Positions 18,233 to 30,334 of a stretch of 32,922 bases of DNA are shown here, piece by piece. Source of the DNA: Leptospira biflexa (lineage in GTDB: Bacteria > Spirochaetota > DYNZ01). A model generated the notes under the pieces. That model was given only the letters and a program-made list of their open reading frames with translations, was not told the origin of the DNA and ran no database searches. Each line of letters begins with the position of its first letter. Position 1 is the first letter of the stretch. Location: NCBI GenBank assembly GCA_020720805.1, contig DYNZ01000027.1, forward strand, positions 1 to 32,922, read 5' to 3'. A program made the position numbers and the translations under genes.

Positions 18233-18437
18233 GATAGATTCTCCTCTATAATTATGGCCGTCCTGCCTCTTTTGGCCTTACTTTTCTCTTTTACATCGCT
18301 ATGAGAACTTGGCGAAAAAAATGTAATTATGCATTTTCTGGCCAATGACGAAAATTTAGTTCGTAAGTGCCGAACCATTTCCCAAAAATGTCCAGGCATT
18401 TTTTCTATCATAACCTATAGATTACAAGGAGATTGTC

Positions 18438-19370
18438 TTGAAGCCTTTGAAATTATTTATACTGATCGCCTTTTTTTTCCTGGGATCTAGCGCGGCAGAA
18501 ACAACATCAGATATCAAGCAGCCAACTTTTTACCGTGGAATCTATCTGAACAACCACACATCCCGGACAGAAAAAAAAATGGACTCTTTTATCCAACAGG
18601 CAAAAAAATACAATATCAATGCCTTTGTAATGGATGTTCAAAAAACAGTTGGACCCAAGCGCAAGGGTCGGGTCAATAAAACGATGGCCATGGTGCCCAA
18701 AAAGATTCTTGATAAGGTTATCGCCAATCAAATTTGGCCCATTGCGAGGGTGGTCGTTTTCGATCAAGGGTTTTACAAACAGCCGAGCGAGGAGCTGGTT
18801 CAGGATCGAATCACTACCGCCCTGGAGGCCGCCAAGCTGGGCTTTAAGGAGATCCAGTTCGACTATATCCGTTTTGCAGACAACAGTGGTATCAAAGTAC
18901 CGATCGAAGAGCGCTATAGTCTCATAGAGGGGTTTCTTGCACGCGCCGGAAAGGAATTGGCGCCTTATCAGGTAAAAATTGCCGCTGATGTCTATGGTCG
19001 CATTCCCTTGAACACCTCTGATTTAATTGGTCAACGTATGGAGAGCCTGGCCAAGGTCGTGGATATTATTGCCCCTATGGCTTATCCCTCCCACTACACA
19101 TGGTCCAAAAATCTGATGGCAAACCCACGTCATACAGTATTTATCACCTCAAAAAAAGGGAAGGACAGGGTTCAAGGCCAGGCAGAAATTGTAACATGGA
19201 TTCAGGGATTCAAATTGCGATCTGGTTACGCCAATATGTCCCTACCAACCTATATTGCCGAACAGATTATAGCGACGCAGCAGGCAGGTATCCGTGGCTT
19301 TCTTGTCTGGAATGCAGCGCAAAACTACAATCCTACCTGGTTGGCAATAGCACAGCTCCAAAAAAAATAG
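18438..19370 (+). CDS. exported DUF4015 glycoside-hydrolase-like protein
   Basis: This 310-residue paralogue has the DUF4015 domain of the lipoprotein at 13989. Shared blocks are VVVFD, EIQFDYIRFAD, APMAYPSHY, EIVTWIQGFKL and FLVWNAAQNYN. It lacks the beta-propeller-like part. The first 20 residues form a signal peptide (LFILIAFFFLGSSAAE) without a lipobox, so it is probably periplasmic or secreted. The start is the TTG at 18438: AAGGAGA at 18427-18433 is well placed, and the signal peptide would be lost from any later ATG. The two paralogues flank the minus-strand rsbW-like and purD genes. Substrate unknown. Confidence 0.86.
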   Translation: MKPLKLFILIAFFFLGSSAAETTSDIKQPTFYRGIYLNNHTSRTEKKMDSFIQQAKKYNINAFVMDVQKTVGPKRKGRVNKTMAMVPKKILDKVIANQIWPIARVVVFDQGFYKQPSEELVQDRITTALEAAKLGFKEIQFDYIRFADNSGIKVPIEERYSLIEGFLARAGKELAPYQVKIAADVYGRIPLNTSDLIGQRMESLAKVVDIIAPMAYPSHYTWSKNLMANPRHTVFITSKKGKDRVQGQAEIVTWIQGFKLRSGYANMSLPTYIAEQIIATQQAGIRGFLVWNAAQNYNPTWLAIAQLQKK

Positions 19371-19675
19371 AGCCTCCCTCCATTCCCGAAATGACCGAGT
19401 TAATTGTCGCGGCAATGATGGCGACATAGAGTACAAGAGGCAAAGAATTGTCTAAAACAGTGATGATTCTTTGCCTCTGATTCAATTATTCCATCTATTA
19501 AAACCGATAATAGATAACGAACCAGCTTTGCTTTTCGGCAAATCGCTTCGGGTTGTATTTTCAGAATTGGCAGGAATAAATTAATCTTGCCAAAATCTCA
19601 GTCGGCAGCTTAGCTGTGACAGCTTGATTTGGTTAATAATTGATCCAAGGAAAACGTTATAATAGGAGAACTCTT
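19371..19675. other. intergenic region with a long stem-loop
   Basis: About 300 bp separate the DUF4015 gene from the HEAT-repeat gene. Apart from the 13-bp stem-loop at 19436-19478 I find no gene. A TATAAT at 19658-19663 lies too close to the next ribosome site to be its promoter and has no matching -35 box, so the true promoter is not identified. Confidence 0.4.
19436..19478. promoter_or_regulatory. 13-bp perfect inverted repeat, stem-loop without U-run
   Basis: AGAGGCAAAGAAT (19436-19448) is exactly complementary to ATTCTTTGCCTCT (19466-19478) across a 17-nt loop. It begins 66 nt after the DUF4015 stop. The downstream sequence is not thymine-rich on either strand, so it does not fit a standard intrinsic terminator. 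It could be a message-stabilising hairpin or a protein-binding site. Confidence 0.5.
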
Positions 19676-20737
19676 ATGCAAAGGCTCGCAGCACGCGCTA
19701 TATTATCCCATAGATTCTTTTTTGTGTTGATGGTTGGCGCCGTCCTCTTTTCCTTCCAACCACCCGTGCATGGTCAGGAAAAAACCAGATCTGCTGCCAC
19801 TGTAAAATTTGGTACCATTCTGATACCCTATTCCATGCATTTAGATGACAACCTGAACTATCAATCAAAGCCAGCAAGCCATTACATGGACATTCTTACC
19901 ATTGGGCTGGAAAAAGATGGCAACCTGAGTATGCGTATCGAGGCCGCCAGCATTCTGGGTCGATACAAAGCCAAACAAGCTATTGAATTATTGCATAAAA
20001 CCCTAATGACGACGACCCATCCCGCATTACGAACACAATGTATCGACGCTTTAGCCCGTATAAATGATGACCTCAGCGTCATGTATATTGAGAACGCCCT
20101 AAAGGACAGGGGACCCGGCGGTGAGCTTGATGGCAAACCTTTTGTCGAAAGCGGCCTTAAACTCCGCGAAGAAACCATTGCCCAGGATAAAGCAAAAAAC
20201 CCCAATTCCCGAACTGAAATCCAATTTCCTAAAGTAGAAGAGTACTTAGCCTTAAAAAAAACAGCAAGTTGGGTTCTTGGTTTAATGGGTAGAAACCGTA
20301 GTATCATAGTGTTGGCTGATGTACTCAACGATAAAGATTTAGAAGTCAAAGTAAACGCGGCCTACGCTTTAGGAGATATTGCCAATCCCGGAGTAGAACT
20401 AGGGAAAAAATCTTCTACAGTAGAAGATCATATCGAAGATATTATCAAAAAATTTAATGATGAAAAAAATGACGATCAGTTTCGTATTGCACTGGCATAT
20501 CCCATGCTAAAATTGCGAAAAAATGAACGCAAGGGTTTCTATTTTCTGGCAAAATCCCTTTTAAGCGATAATGATGTTACCCGCGCCCTCGCTGCTAAGA
20601 TCTTAGCACGCCTCCATGATATCCGGGGTCTCTCCCCATTGGAGGATGCCATAGCCAGGGAAAGAAGTCCCTGGGTAGAAATTGAGATGGCGAATGGAAT
20701 CAAACAGATAAAGATTTTTAATCAAAGCTACCGGTAA
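19676..20737 (+). CDS. exported HEAT-repeat protein
   Basis: The mature protein is made of repeated helical pairs resembling HEAT repeats, for example IEAASILGRYKAKQAIELL, TQCIDALARINDDLSVMYI, VKVNAAYALGDIANPG and RALAAKILARLHDIRGLSPL. Such arrays are protein-protein scaffolds. A signal peptide (FFFVLMVGAVLFSF, ending near VHGQ) sends it across the inner membrane. ATG 19676 is chosen because AGGAGA precedes it at the right distance; the frame is open further upstream only from a TTG at 19640. Length is 353 residues. A 52-residue ORF follows after 5 nt and is probably cotranscribed. Binding partner unknown. Confidence 0.84.
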   Translation: MQRLAARAILSHRFFFVLMVGAVLFSFQPPVHGQEKTRSAATVKFGTILIPYSMHLDDNLNYQSKPASHYMDILTIGLEKDGNLSMRIEAASILGRYKAKQAIELLHKTLMTTTHPALRTQCIDALARINDDLSVMYIENALKDRGPGGELDGKPFVESGLKLREETIAQDKAKNPNSRTEIQFPKVEEYLALKKTASWVLGLMGRNRSIIVLADVLNDKDLEVKVNAAYALGDIANPGVELGKKSSTVEDHIEDIIKKFNDEKNDDQFRIALAYPMLKLRKNERKGFYFLAKSLLSDNDVTRALAAKILARLHDIRGLSPLEDAIARERSPWVEIEMANGIKQIKIFNQSYR

Positions 20738-20742
20738 ATCGT

Positions 20743-20901
20743 ATGAATGAGGATTATTCTGAAGTTCCAGCCATAGCTCCTGTAATTGAACTAAAAAATT
20801 TTAAGATGGAAAAAGCCTTACGGGAGCGCGGTTTTCGCCTTGTATATGACGCATCGAATCAAATCAAAGTTTACTTTCGCTTGCACAATAGCCAAAAATA
20901 G
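20743..20901 (+). CDS. small 52-residue hypothetical protein
   Basis: ATG 20743 lies 5 nt after the HEAT-repeat stop and opens a 52-codon frame ending at TAG 20899-20901. The protein has an acidic N-terminus (MNEDYSEVP), a KMEKALRERGFRLVYD stretch that looks like a helix-turn-strand, and a basic end (YFRLHNSQK). There is no signal peptide. The ribosome site is weak, so translational coupling to the HEAT-repeat gene is the likely mode. It otherwise fills the whole gap up to the opposing methyltransferase stop at 20909. I recognise no family. Confidence 0.6.
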   Translation: MNEDYSEVPAIAPVIELKNFKMEKALRERGFRLVYDASNQIKVYFRLHNSQK

Positions 20902-20908
20902 AAAGTAA

Positions 20909-21679
20909 TTAAACGCTCAATTTTTTTGCCACGATAACGATGCGACTACTCTTTTGGGTCAAGGTTTCTCCTTTATACCCTCCAAACACCTCCTGGCTGG
21001 AAAAACCGCTTTCCCTAAGCAACTCCTCGATCTCCTTGAAATAAAAGGCACGCATATAGTGACAATCTTCCATTTCTTCATCGTCGATCTGGTACAAATA
21101 GTCCACTTTTACCATCGTTCTGGCTCCGTCTTCAAGCAAACGAAACCCGCGATTTCGATGAATAACCTTTCCATCATAAATTGTCGAGGAGACATTGGCT
21201 AAAGGTTTATGGCGGATGAGACGAATTGGCTCTGCATTCCAGACCTCCAGAATAAACCTACCGCCCGATCTCAATCTTTGCGATACACCACGAAATGTTT
21301 TTTTGACCAGCAGGTCATCAAACAGATAATTTAGTGTGCCGAAAACAGAAAAAAAAGCATCAAAACTTCCCGAAAATGTAAGATTGCACATATCATCTTC
21401 AATAAAAATGCTATCCGGAAACCGCCTCTGGGCTACCTGCAGCATACTTTTACTTCGATCGATTCCCATGGCTTCATAACCCATCCGATGAAGTTCATGA
21501 ACATGCTCGCCTGTCCCGCTTCCCAAATCGACAACTTTAGAGAAATCTGGCAGAGGCATGAATTTGGAAAGAAAATTCATCTCTTCGCGGATATTTCTAT
21601 GCTCTTTTTCAATGGCAAAATAATATTCAGCCAACTCTTTATACAGTCGAAAAGATTCGGGATCTATTTTCTTAACCAT
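20909..21679 (-). CDS. class I SAM-dependent methyltransferase
   Basis: Motif I of class I methyltransferases is clear at VVDLGSGTGEH (residues 49-59). The acidic ribose-binding residue of motif II follows in GIDRSK (Asp74), then motif III-like EDDMCNLTF and a motif IV-like FDAFFSVFGTLNYL. At 256 residues it is a compact single-domain enzyme; the substrate cannot be told. It starts 2 nt after the ptsI stop and is the last gene of an lpxC-ptsI-methyltransferase cluster. No terminator separates it from the opposing 52-residue ORF, whose stop is 8 nt away. Confidence 0.85.
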   Translation of the reverse strand: MVKKIDPESFRLYKELAEYYFAIEKEHRNIREEMNFLSKFMPLPDFSKVVDLGSGTGEHVHELHRMGYEAMGIDRSKSMLQVAQRRFPDSIFIEDDMCNLTFSGSFDAFFSVFGTLNYLFDDLLVKKTFRGVSQRLRSGGRFILEVWNAEPIRLIRHKPLANVSSTIYDGKVIHRNRGFRLLEDGARTMVKVDYLYQIDDEEMEDCHYMRAFYFKEIEELLRESGFSSQEVFGGYKGETLTQKSSRIVIVAKKLSV

Positions 21680-21681
21680 TC

Positions 21682-23436
21682 CTATGTCTTTCGGCGCAGA
21701 CGTTCGTGATGCTCGGTTAATCTTTTTTCTACATCACGAATTGTTTCGAGGCTCAATAGTTCGGCAAGAATATTTTTCCATTCATCATCGTCAAAGGTTC
21801 GAATCACTTTTTTGATTCTGGGCACATAATAAGGGGTCACAGAAAGCTCCGTAACGCCCATTGCCAGCAACAGTGGGATATATCGATCCTCGGCAGCCAT
21901 CTCGCCACACACAGAAACCGGACAGTCCTTTTCCTTGGCTGTTTGAATAACATTCGATACAAGACGCAAAAAGGCAGGATGTTGTGGATTGTAATAATCC
22001 TGCACCCCCTGATTAATCCTGTCTGCGGCCATAATATACTGAATTAAATCATTGGTGCCAAGACTGATAAAATCTACATATTTAGCTAAAATATCGATCG
22101 TCAACGCCGCAGACGGCACTTCAATCATAACCCCCAGGGGCACATCTTCCCTAAAATCAATTTGCATTTTTCGCAGATCTGCTTTTGCTTCATCCACGAC
22201 AGCCTTGATTTTTAGAAAATCTGCATAACCAGCAACCATTGGAAATAATATTTTTATTTCCCCGTAAATAGAAGATCTTAATATGGCACGGATCTGCTCT
22301 TTAAATAACTCTAGATATCGAAATGAAAACCGAACTCCCCTGACACCCAGAGATGGGTTTGGTTCATCCAGCAGCTCTTCACTGTCGTTAATCCGGCGTA
22401 ATTTATCGCCACCAATATCCAATGTTCGAAATGTTACTGGTCTACCTTCCTGTGAGTTCAGGATTCTTTTATAGGTTTGGAATTGATCTTCCTCGCTGGG
22501 AATTTCATCACGATCAAGATATAAAAATTCTGTTCGGCATAATCCTATACCTTCGTGAAAATATTTAGATAAAATATTTATTTCATCCTCAATTTCAAGG
22601 TTCACTTTTACAGATACATGGTAGCCCCGTTTGGTTTGCGTTGGCAATTGCTGCAGTAGTATTAACTCATTTTGCAAATTCTGCAGCTCTTTTTGTCTTG
22701 ATAAAAATAATGAACGCTCCTCTGCGCTCGGCTGGATAATAAGCTCGCCATTCACACCATCAAGCGCCAATATTGTACCGTGCTGTACATGCTGCAGAAT
22801 GCCCTTGACGCCAACAATTGCCGGTACCTGCAAAGCGCGGGCCAGAATAGCCACATGTGAAGTGGAACCACCAGTTTCGGTTACAATACCCAGTATTTTC
22901 TGCTTATCCAATTGCGCTGTCTGAGATGGCGACAATGAAGAGGCTACGATAATCATGGGGTGAGATAGCGCGGTCAAGGGATCGCGGTATTTATCATCCA
23001 GCAATTTTGAAATAACTCGAAGCCCAACATCCTGGATATCCGCCGCTCTATCTTGAATATATTGATCGCCAATACTTTGAATCTCGCGCAGAAAATGATC
23101 CAAAACATGATTCAAAGCAAAAGCGGCGTTCCACAGCTTCTCTTGAATTAGATCCTTAGTTTTTTTCTCTAAAACAGGATCTTCAAGAATGTATAAATGT
23201 GCCCCAAAAATGTTTGCTTCGTTGTCACCTAGTTTGTCACGAATTTTTTGCTTAATATCCTGGATTTCCATGCGTGCAAGATATATGGCCTGGTCAAGAT
23301 TGCTAATCTCTTTAAGGATCTGATCTTCGGCAATGGTCCAATCTGGAATCACCATGCGATTGGAGAGGAAAAGAAAAGATGGTCCTATCACAATACCAGG
23401 AGAAGCAGCATTTCCTGTTCGTATTCGCTCATTCAT
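21682..23436 (-). CDS. ptsI: phosphoenolpyruvate-protein phosphotransferase (PTS enzyme I)
   Basis: Enzyme I takes phosphate from PEP to its active-site histidine and passes it to HPr. The phosphohistidine site is GGSTSHVAI with His194, close to the E. coli position 189. The PEP-binding barrel shows CRTEFLYLDRDEIPSEEDQF, GVRGVRFS, SLGTNDLIQY and the catalytic cysteine in VCGEMAAE. At 584 residues it is full length with no attached GAF or HPr domain. No HPr or sugar-specific EII gene is nearby. It lies between lpxC (5 nt upstream) and the methyltransferase gene. The ribosome site is weak, so coupling to lpxC is likely. Confidence 0.95.
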   Translation of the reverse strand: MNERIRTGNAASPGIVIGPSFLFLSNRMVIPDWTIAEDQILKEISNLDQAIYLARMEIQDIKQKIRDKLGDNEANIFGAHLYILEDPVLEKKTKDLIQEKLWNAAFALNHVLDHFLREIQSIGDQYIQDRAADIQDVGLRVISKLLDDKYRDPLTALSHPMIIVASSLSPSQTAQLDKQKILGIVTETGGSTSHVAILARALQVPAIVGVKGILQHVQHGTILALDGVNGELIIQPSAEERSLFLSRQKELQNLQNELILLQQLPTQTKRGYHVSVKVNLEIEDEINILSKYFHEGIGLCRTEFLYLDRDEIPSEEDQFQTYKRILNSQEGRPVTFRTLDIGGDKLRRINDSEELLDEPNPSLGVRGVRFSFRYLELFKEQIRAILRSSIYGEIKILFPMVAGYADFLKIKAVVDEAKADLRKMQIDFREDVPLGVMIEVPSAALTIDILAKYVDFISLGTNDLIQYIMAADRINQGVQDYYNPQHPAFLRLVSNVIQTAKEKDCPVSVCGEMAAEDRYIPLLLAMGVTELSVTPYYVPRIKKVIRTFDDDEWKNILAELLSLETIRDVEKRLTEHHERLRRKT

Positions 23437-23441
23437 AAGAC

Positions 23442-24365
23442 TTAATGCACAGCTGAGGAGGAAATAGGATCCAACATCCTAACGCTTTGATAATTTCTTA
23501 TCTGTTTAGATGTAAACTGGTTCTCTTTATCTATTTTCAATATTTTTTTTGCCATAGCCACATCCAGGGCATGACCTGCCTTATTGGCAATGATATGCCC
23601 CAAAATAGGCCTACCTGTAAGGGAAAGATCTCCGATCAAATCAAGAACCTTATGGCGCACACATTCGTTTTCGTACCGCAGAGATGGATTCAAATAACCT
23701 TTATCATCCAGCACAATGGCATTTTCTATGGAACCACCCAGAGCAAGTCCCTTTGATTTCAGGTATTCAACTTGGGAAAGAAACCCAAATGTACGAGCGC
23801 GGGCGATCTCTTCCAAAAAATGATTTCGATCTATTACGGCATGATAATTTTGCCCTTTCAATAAGGGATGTTCAAAATGAATATTGTAGCTAACCTCAAA
23901 ATGGTTAGCAGGCAAGGCGATCAGATATTTATCCCCGTCAATTACCCAAATAGGATTTTTTATGGTAATTCCTTCTATAATATCATCAGGGTAGTTTCGG
24001 ATACCGATTTGCTGGAATTGCTGAATGAATTCACCCGCAGAACCATCTAAAATGGGAATTTCAATATTACTTGTATCGATAAAAATATCGGTGATTCCTA
24101 ACATGTGTAGGGCAGACATCAAATGCTCAATAGTTTGGACTCTCCATTTCCCATTTCCCAAAGTAACAGCCAGGGAGGTATCCACAACATTCTCCGCTAT
24201 CGCTTCAATAAATTCTCCTGGATATTTACTTTCACGTGTAAAAAGAATTCCTGTGTAGGGGGGAGCTGGCTTGCATAGGAGATACGTTTTGTTGCCGGAA
24301 TGGAGACCGACACCTTCAATATACAACTCATCATTGATCGTTCTGCGTATTTGATCGACATTCAT
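23442..24365 (-). CDS. lpxC: UDP-3-O-acyl-N-acetylglucosamine deacetylase LpxC
   Basis: LpxC catalyses the committed step of lipid A synthesis. Its zinc ligands are all visible and almost at the E. coli numbering: His81 in QTIEHLMSAL, His238 and Asp242 in HKVLDLIGD. The catalytic His265 is in KAGHALD. Length, 307 residues, is normal, with no fusion to FabZ. AAAGGG precedes ATG 24365. It heads a cluster with ptsI. Its presence shows that the organism builds an LPS-type outer membrane, which supports a diderm placement. An ftsH gene 12 kb away could in principle control LpxC turnover as in E. coli. Confidence 0.97.
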   Translation of the reverse strand: MNVDQIRRTINDELYIEGVGLHSGNKTYLLCKPAPPYTGILFTRESKYPGEFIEAIAENVVDTSLAVTLGNGKWRVQTIEHLMSALHMLGITDIFIDTSNIEIPILDGSAGEFIQQFQQIGIRNYPDDIIEGITIKNPIWVIDGDKYLIALPANHFEVSYNIHFEHPLLKGQNYHAVIDRNHFLEEIARARTFGFLSQVEYLKSKGLALGGSIENAIVLDDKGYLNPSLRYENECVRHKVLDLIGDLSLTGRPILGHIIANKAGHALDVAMAKKILKIDKENQFTSKQIRNYQSVRMLDPISSSAVH

Positions 24366-24711
24366 AAGACCCTTTCATTCCATCTACATCGAAGCCATCA
24401 AGATCATGGTTTCCCCTATGGCGATTACTGCGGCTCGAACCATTTCGTATCCCAAAAGCCAAGTTTTTTTATTGAACTTTTCGAATAAAACAGCTGTACG
24501 AAAGTGCTATTTTAAAGGTAGCGAAAAATTAAGATTCTGTGAAAAAAAAAGAAAATTCTTAGTAAGCGCAATTTCTGCCTTTGTTAATGCGAAAAAAATG
24601 AAAAAATCCTAAACTCTTCTATTAATAATTTGTACAAACCCAGCCTATCCAAAGGGCAAAAAAAAGGATGAGAAATACTCTCATCCTTTTTTAGTGAAGA
24701 TACGAAATATT
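24366..24711. other. AT-rich intergenic region between atpC and lpxC
   Basis: This 346-bp stretch must carry the lpxC promoter and the end of the ATP synthase transcript. The terminator at 24660-24692 is clear. I could not settle on one promoter for lpxC among several AT-rich possibilities. Short plus-strand frames here have no ribosome site and very biased composition, so I call no gene. Confidence 0.5.
24660..24692 (-). terminator. intrinsic terminator of the ATP synthase operon (bidirectional)
   Basis: GGATGAGA (24666-24673) pairs with TCTCATCC (24679-24686) over a 5-nt loop. The stem is flanked by an A-run on one side and a T-run on the other, so it works as a rho-independent terminator in both directions. 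On the minus strand it starts about 20 nt after the atpC stop. Confidence 0.92.
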
Positions 24712-25092
24712 TTACTGAACTAACTTTAACTGGGCCTGGGTCCAAGCTAGTTCTTCCAATATCTTGGCATCTCCTAAATTTCCTGCAACCAATTCTGAAA
24801 TTTTCTTTTTTAGCGCATCGACATTGATCTCATTCGCAGTTCTGGCCTTGCTCACAAGAATGGAAACCTCGTTTTCGCGAACTTCTAGAAACCCTGAATT
24901 TACTGCGAATTGGAACTCCCCTGCGCTGCTCCGGATGCGAACACTCCCTAAACCAATGGCTCCCAAAAATGGGGCGTGATCTGCCATGATACCCATTTCT
25001 CCATCGGGCATTGGACAGACCACAAAGTCCACTTTCTCACTGAACAGAACCTTTTCCGGACTGATCAAATGGCACAAAAACTGATTTGCCAT
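24712..25092 (-). CDS. atpC: ATP synthase F1 epsilon subunit
   Basis: The epsilon subunit sits on the central stalk and couples or inhibits rotation. The N-terminal beta-sandwich shows the expected FLCHLISPEKVLF, MPDGEMGIMADHAP and GFLEV blocks, followed by a helical tail. At 126 residues it is on the short side, with a reduced C-terminal helical region. AGGA lies about 8 nt before ATG 25092. It is the last gene of the atp operon, followed at once by the terminator. Confidence 0.95.
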   Translation of the reverse strand: MANQFLCHLISPEKVLFSEKVDFVVCPMPDGEMGIMADHAPFLGAIGLGSVRIRSSAGEFQFAVNSGFLEVRENEVSILVSKARTANEINVDALKKKISELVAGNLGDAKILEELAWTQAQLKLVQ

Positions 25093-25115
25093 AATTTTTA
25101 TCCTATTCCCGGGTT

Positions 25116-26570
<1,455 letters not shown>

Positions 26571-26589
26571 TCAATTCTAAACAGTTCTT

Positions 26590-27483
26590 CTACTGTAGAG
26601 CGCTAACTCCACCTATAATTTCAGAAATTTCTTGAGTTATTTTTGCCTGGCGGGCTCTATTATAGGATCTTGTCAAGCTTTTGATCATATCGCTAGCGGC
26701 ATCTGTTGCGGATTTCATCGCGATGCGGCGATAGATATGTTCAGCCGTAAAGGATTCAAGAAAAAACTGAAACAAATTCATCTTAAAGGCATAAGGCAAA
26801 ATTTCATTGAGAATAGACTCTGCATCCGGCTCAAACAGATAATTGGCGACAAAGGTGGATGGAGCCGGCTGTTCAATTTCCTTTTTCTCCTGGACTCCCA
26901 GGGTAAAAGGGAGCAATTGATCCAGTACCGCATACTGCCTGGCTGCTGAAAAATATTTCGTATACACAATCAAAAACTCATCAATTTCAAAATTTAAAAA
27001 TCTCTCCATGATAGTTACCGGCATTTTTTCAAATGCCTCGTAACTCAGCTTGTCATCAATATCAGTATGGCTTTGGGAAACTGGAACCCCATTAAATTTC
27101 ATAAATGAGACAGCTTTTTTTCCAACAACGACAACTTCGACATCACGTCCCATTTTTGTCAGTTCCCGGTATTTATCTCGCCCCATTTTCATAACATTGG
27201 TATTGTACGCTCCGCACAATCCCCGGTTCGATGCTAAAATAAGCAAAAGGGTCTTTTTAGGATTTTCACGTTTCGCCAGCAAAGGACTGTTGGGACCTTC
27301 ATCCCCGGAAACAAGGCGGGAAATAATTTCCCGCACTTTTTGATTGTATGGCTGACTGGCTCGAACTCTATCCTGAGCTTTTTTGGATTTCGCTGTAGAC
27401 ACCATCTCCATTGTCTTGGTGATCTTCTTGGTGTTGATTACAGATTTAATCCTTTTTTTTATCTCTTTTGTATTCTGACCCAT
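26590..27483 (-). CDS. atpG: ATP synthase F1 gamma subunit
   Basis: The gamma subunit is the rotating shaft of F1. The N-terminal helix KKRIKSVINTKKITKTMEMVS and the C-terminal helix (about 245-297, including AMKSATDAASDMIKSL and EISEIIGG) are the parts that form the coiled shaft, and both are conserved. The middle NRGLCGAYN block is also typical. At 297 residues it is full length. It lies 49 nt after atpA in the operon. Confidence 0.97.
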   Translation of the reverse strand: MGQNTKEIKKRIKSVINTKKITKTMEMVSTAKSKKAQDRVRASQPYNQKVREIISRLVSGDEGPNSPLLAKRENPKKTLLLILASNRGLCGAYNTNVMKMGRDKYRELTKMGRDVEVVVVGKKAVSFMKFNGVPVSQSHTDIDDKLSYEAFEKMPVTIMERFLNFEIDEFLIVYTKYFSAARQYAVLDQLLPFTLGVQEKKEIEQPAPSTFVANYLFEPDAESILNEILPYAFKMNLFQFFLESFTAEHIYRRIAMKSATDAASDMIKSLTRSYNRARQAKITQEISEIIGGVSALQ

Positions 27484-27532
27484 ATTCCGCTCTTTTACCT
27501 AAGCTACCTATTCGCTATGATTTAGGATAAAA

Positions 27533-29630
<2,098 letters not shown>

Positions 29631-29730
29631 ATCAACCTTCTCATGCCTAAAAACAGTATATTTGACCAAATTTCCAATATTTCAGCAAAAGCCGCCATCT
29701 GATTTTTGCAGATATAGACCAATCATCCTA

Positions 29731-30249
29731 TCAATGAGATGATTGACCAGATTTCCGAGAGTCCTCATACTCTCCGATCGCTTTATCTATCAGAGATTTA
29801 TGATCTTCACCCTTCAGGCTACCAGCTATAACCTTTTTTGAAACCATGACGATAAGATCAGCCGCATAATGTTGGATTTCATCCAAGGCCTTGCGCTTGG
29901 AAAGCTCAATATCCTGCTTGGCCTTTTCTTTAATCTCTTCAGCTACTTTTTCAGCCGCATCTACGATACGAGCTTTGACCTCTTCCGCCTTGATTCGACT
30001 TTCCTGAATCATAGAATTGGCCTCATCACGAGCTTTTGCCAGCTGTTCTTTGTATTCGGATAAAGACTTCTCTGCTTCAAGCCTTGCATTCTCGGCTCGC
30101 TGCAAATCACCTTCGATTTTATCAGCTCTCTGATCCAGCCCTTTTAAGATAGGCGCCCAGACAAACTTCCAAAGAATCAGCACAACAAATAGAAAAGTGA
30201 CCACGGTCCATATCATTAGCCCGGGATGAACATTCAATAAATTTTCCAT
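29731..30249 (-). CDS. atpF: ATP synthase Fo b subunit
   Basis: A single N-terminal membrane segment (about residues 10-30, MIWTVVTFLFVVLILWKFVW) is followed by a long charged coiled coil (about 40-160) rich in A, E and K, the standard b-subunit design. It forms the peripheral stalk that holds F1 still. Length is 172 residues. GGAAGAG precedes ATG 30249. It is preceded by an unusually long 225-nt gap after atpE that contains a hairpin. Only one b gene is present, with no b' paralogue. Confidence 0.96.
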   Translation of the reverse strand: MENLLNVHPGLMIWTVVTFLFVVLILWKFVWAPILKGLDQRADKIEGDLQRAENARLEAEKSLSEYKEQLAKARDEANSMIQESRIKAEEVKARIVDAAEKVAEEIKEKAKQDIELSKRKALDEIQHYAADLIVMVSKKVIAGSLKGEDHKSLIDKAIGEYEDSRKSGQSSH

Positions 30250-30334
30250 CAGGTTTCTCTTCCTCTAAAGATTTCTCTTATCCTCAACAAATCAGAAGCC
30301 ATCAACTGACATTTATATACAAAAGGATAATCCT

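Noticed and set aside
18229-18411. 60-codon minus-strand frame overlapping the purD start
   Set aside because: Weak ribosome site, no recognisable sequence, and it occupies the region where the promoters of purD and the divergent DUF4015 gene should lie.
24406-24612. Plus-strand 68-codon frame between lpxC and atpC
   Set aside because: Lysine/phenylalanine-heavy translation of AT-rich DNA, no ribosome site; it lies in the expected lpxC promoter region.
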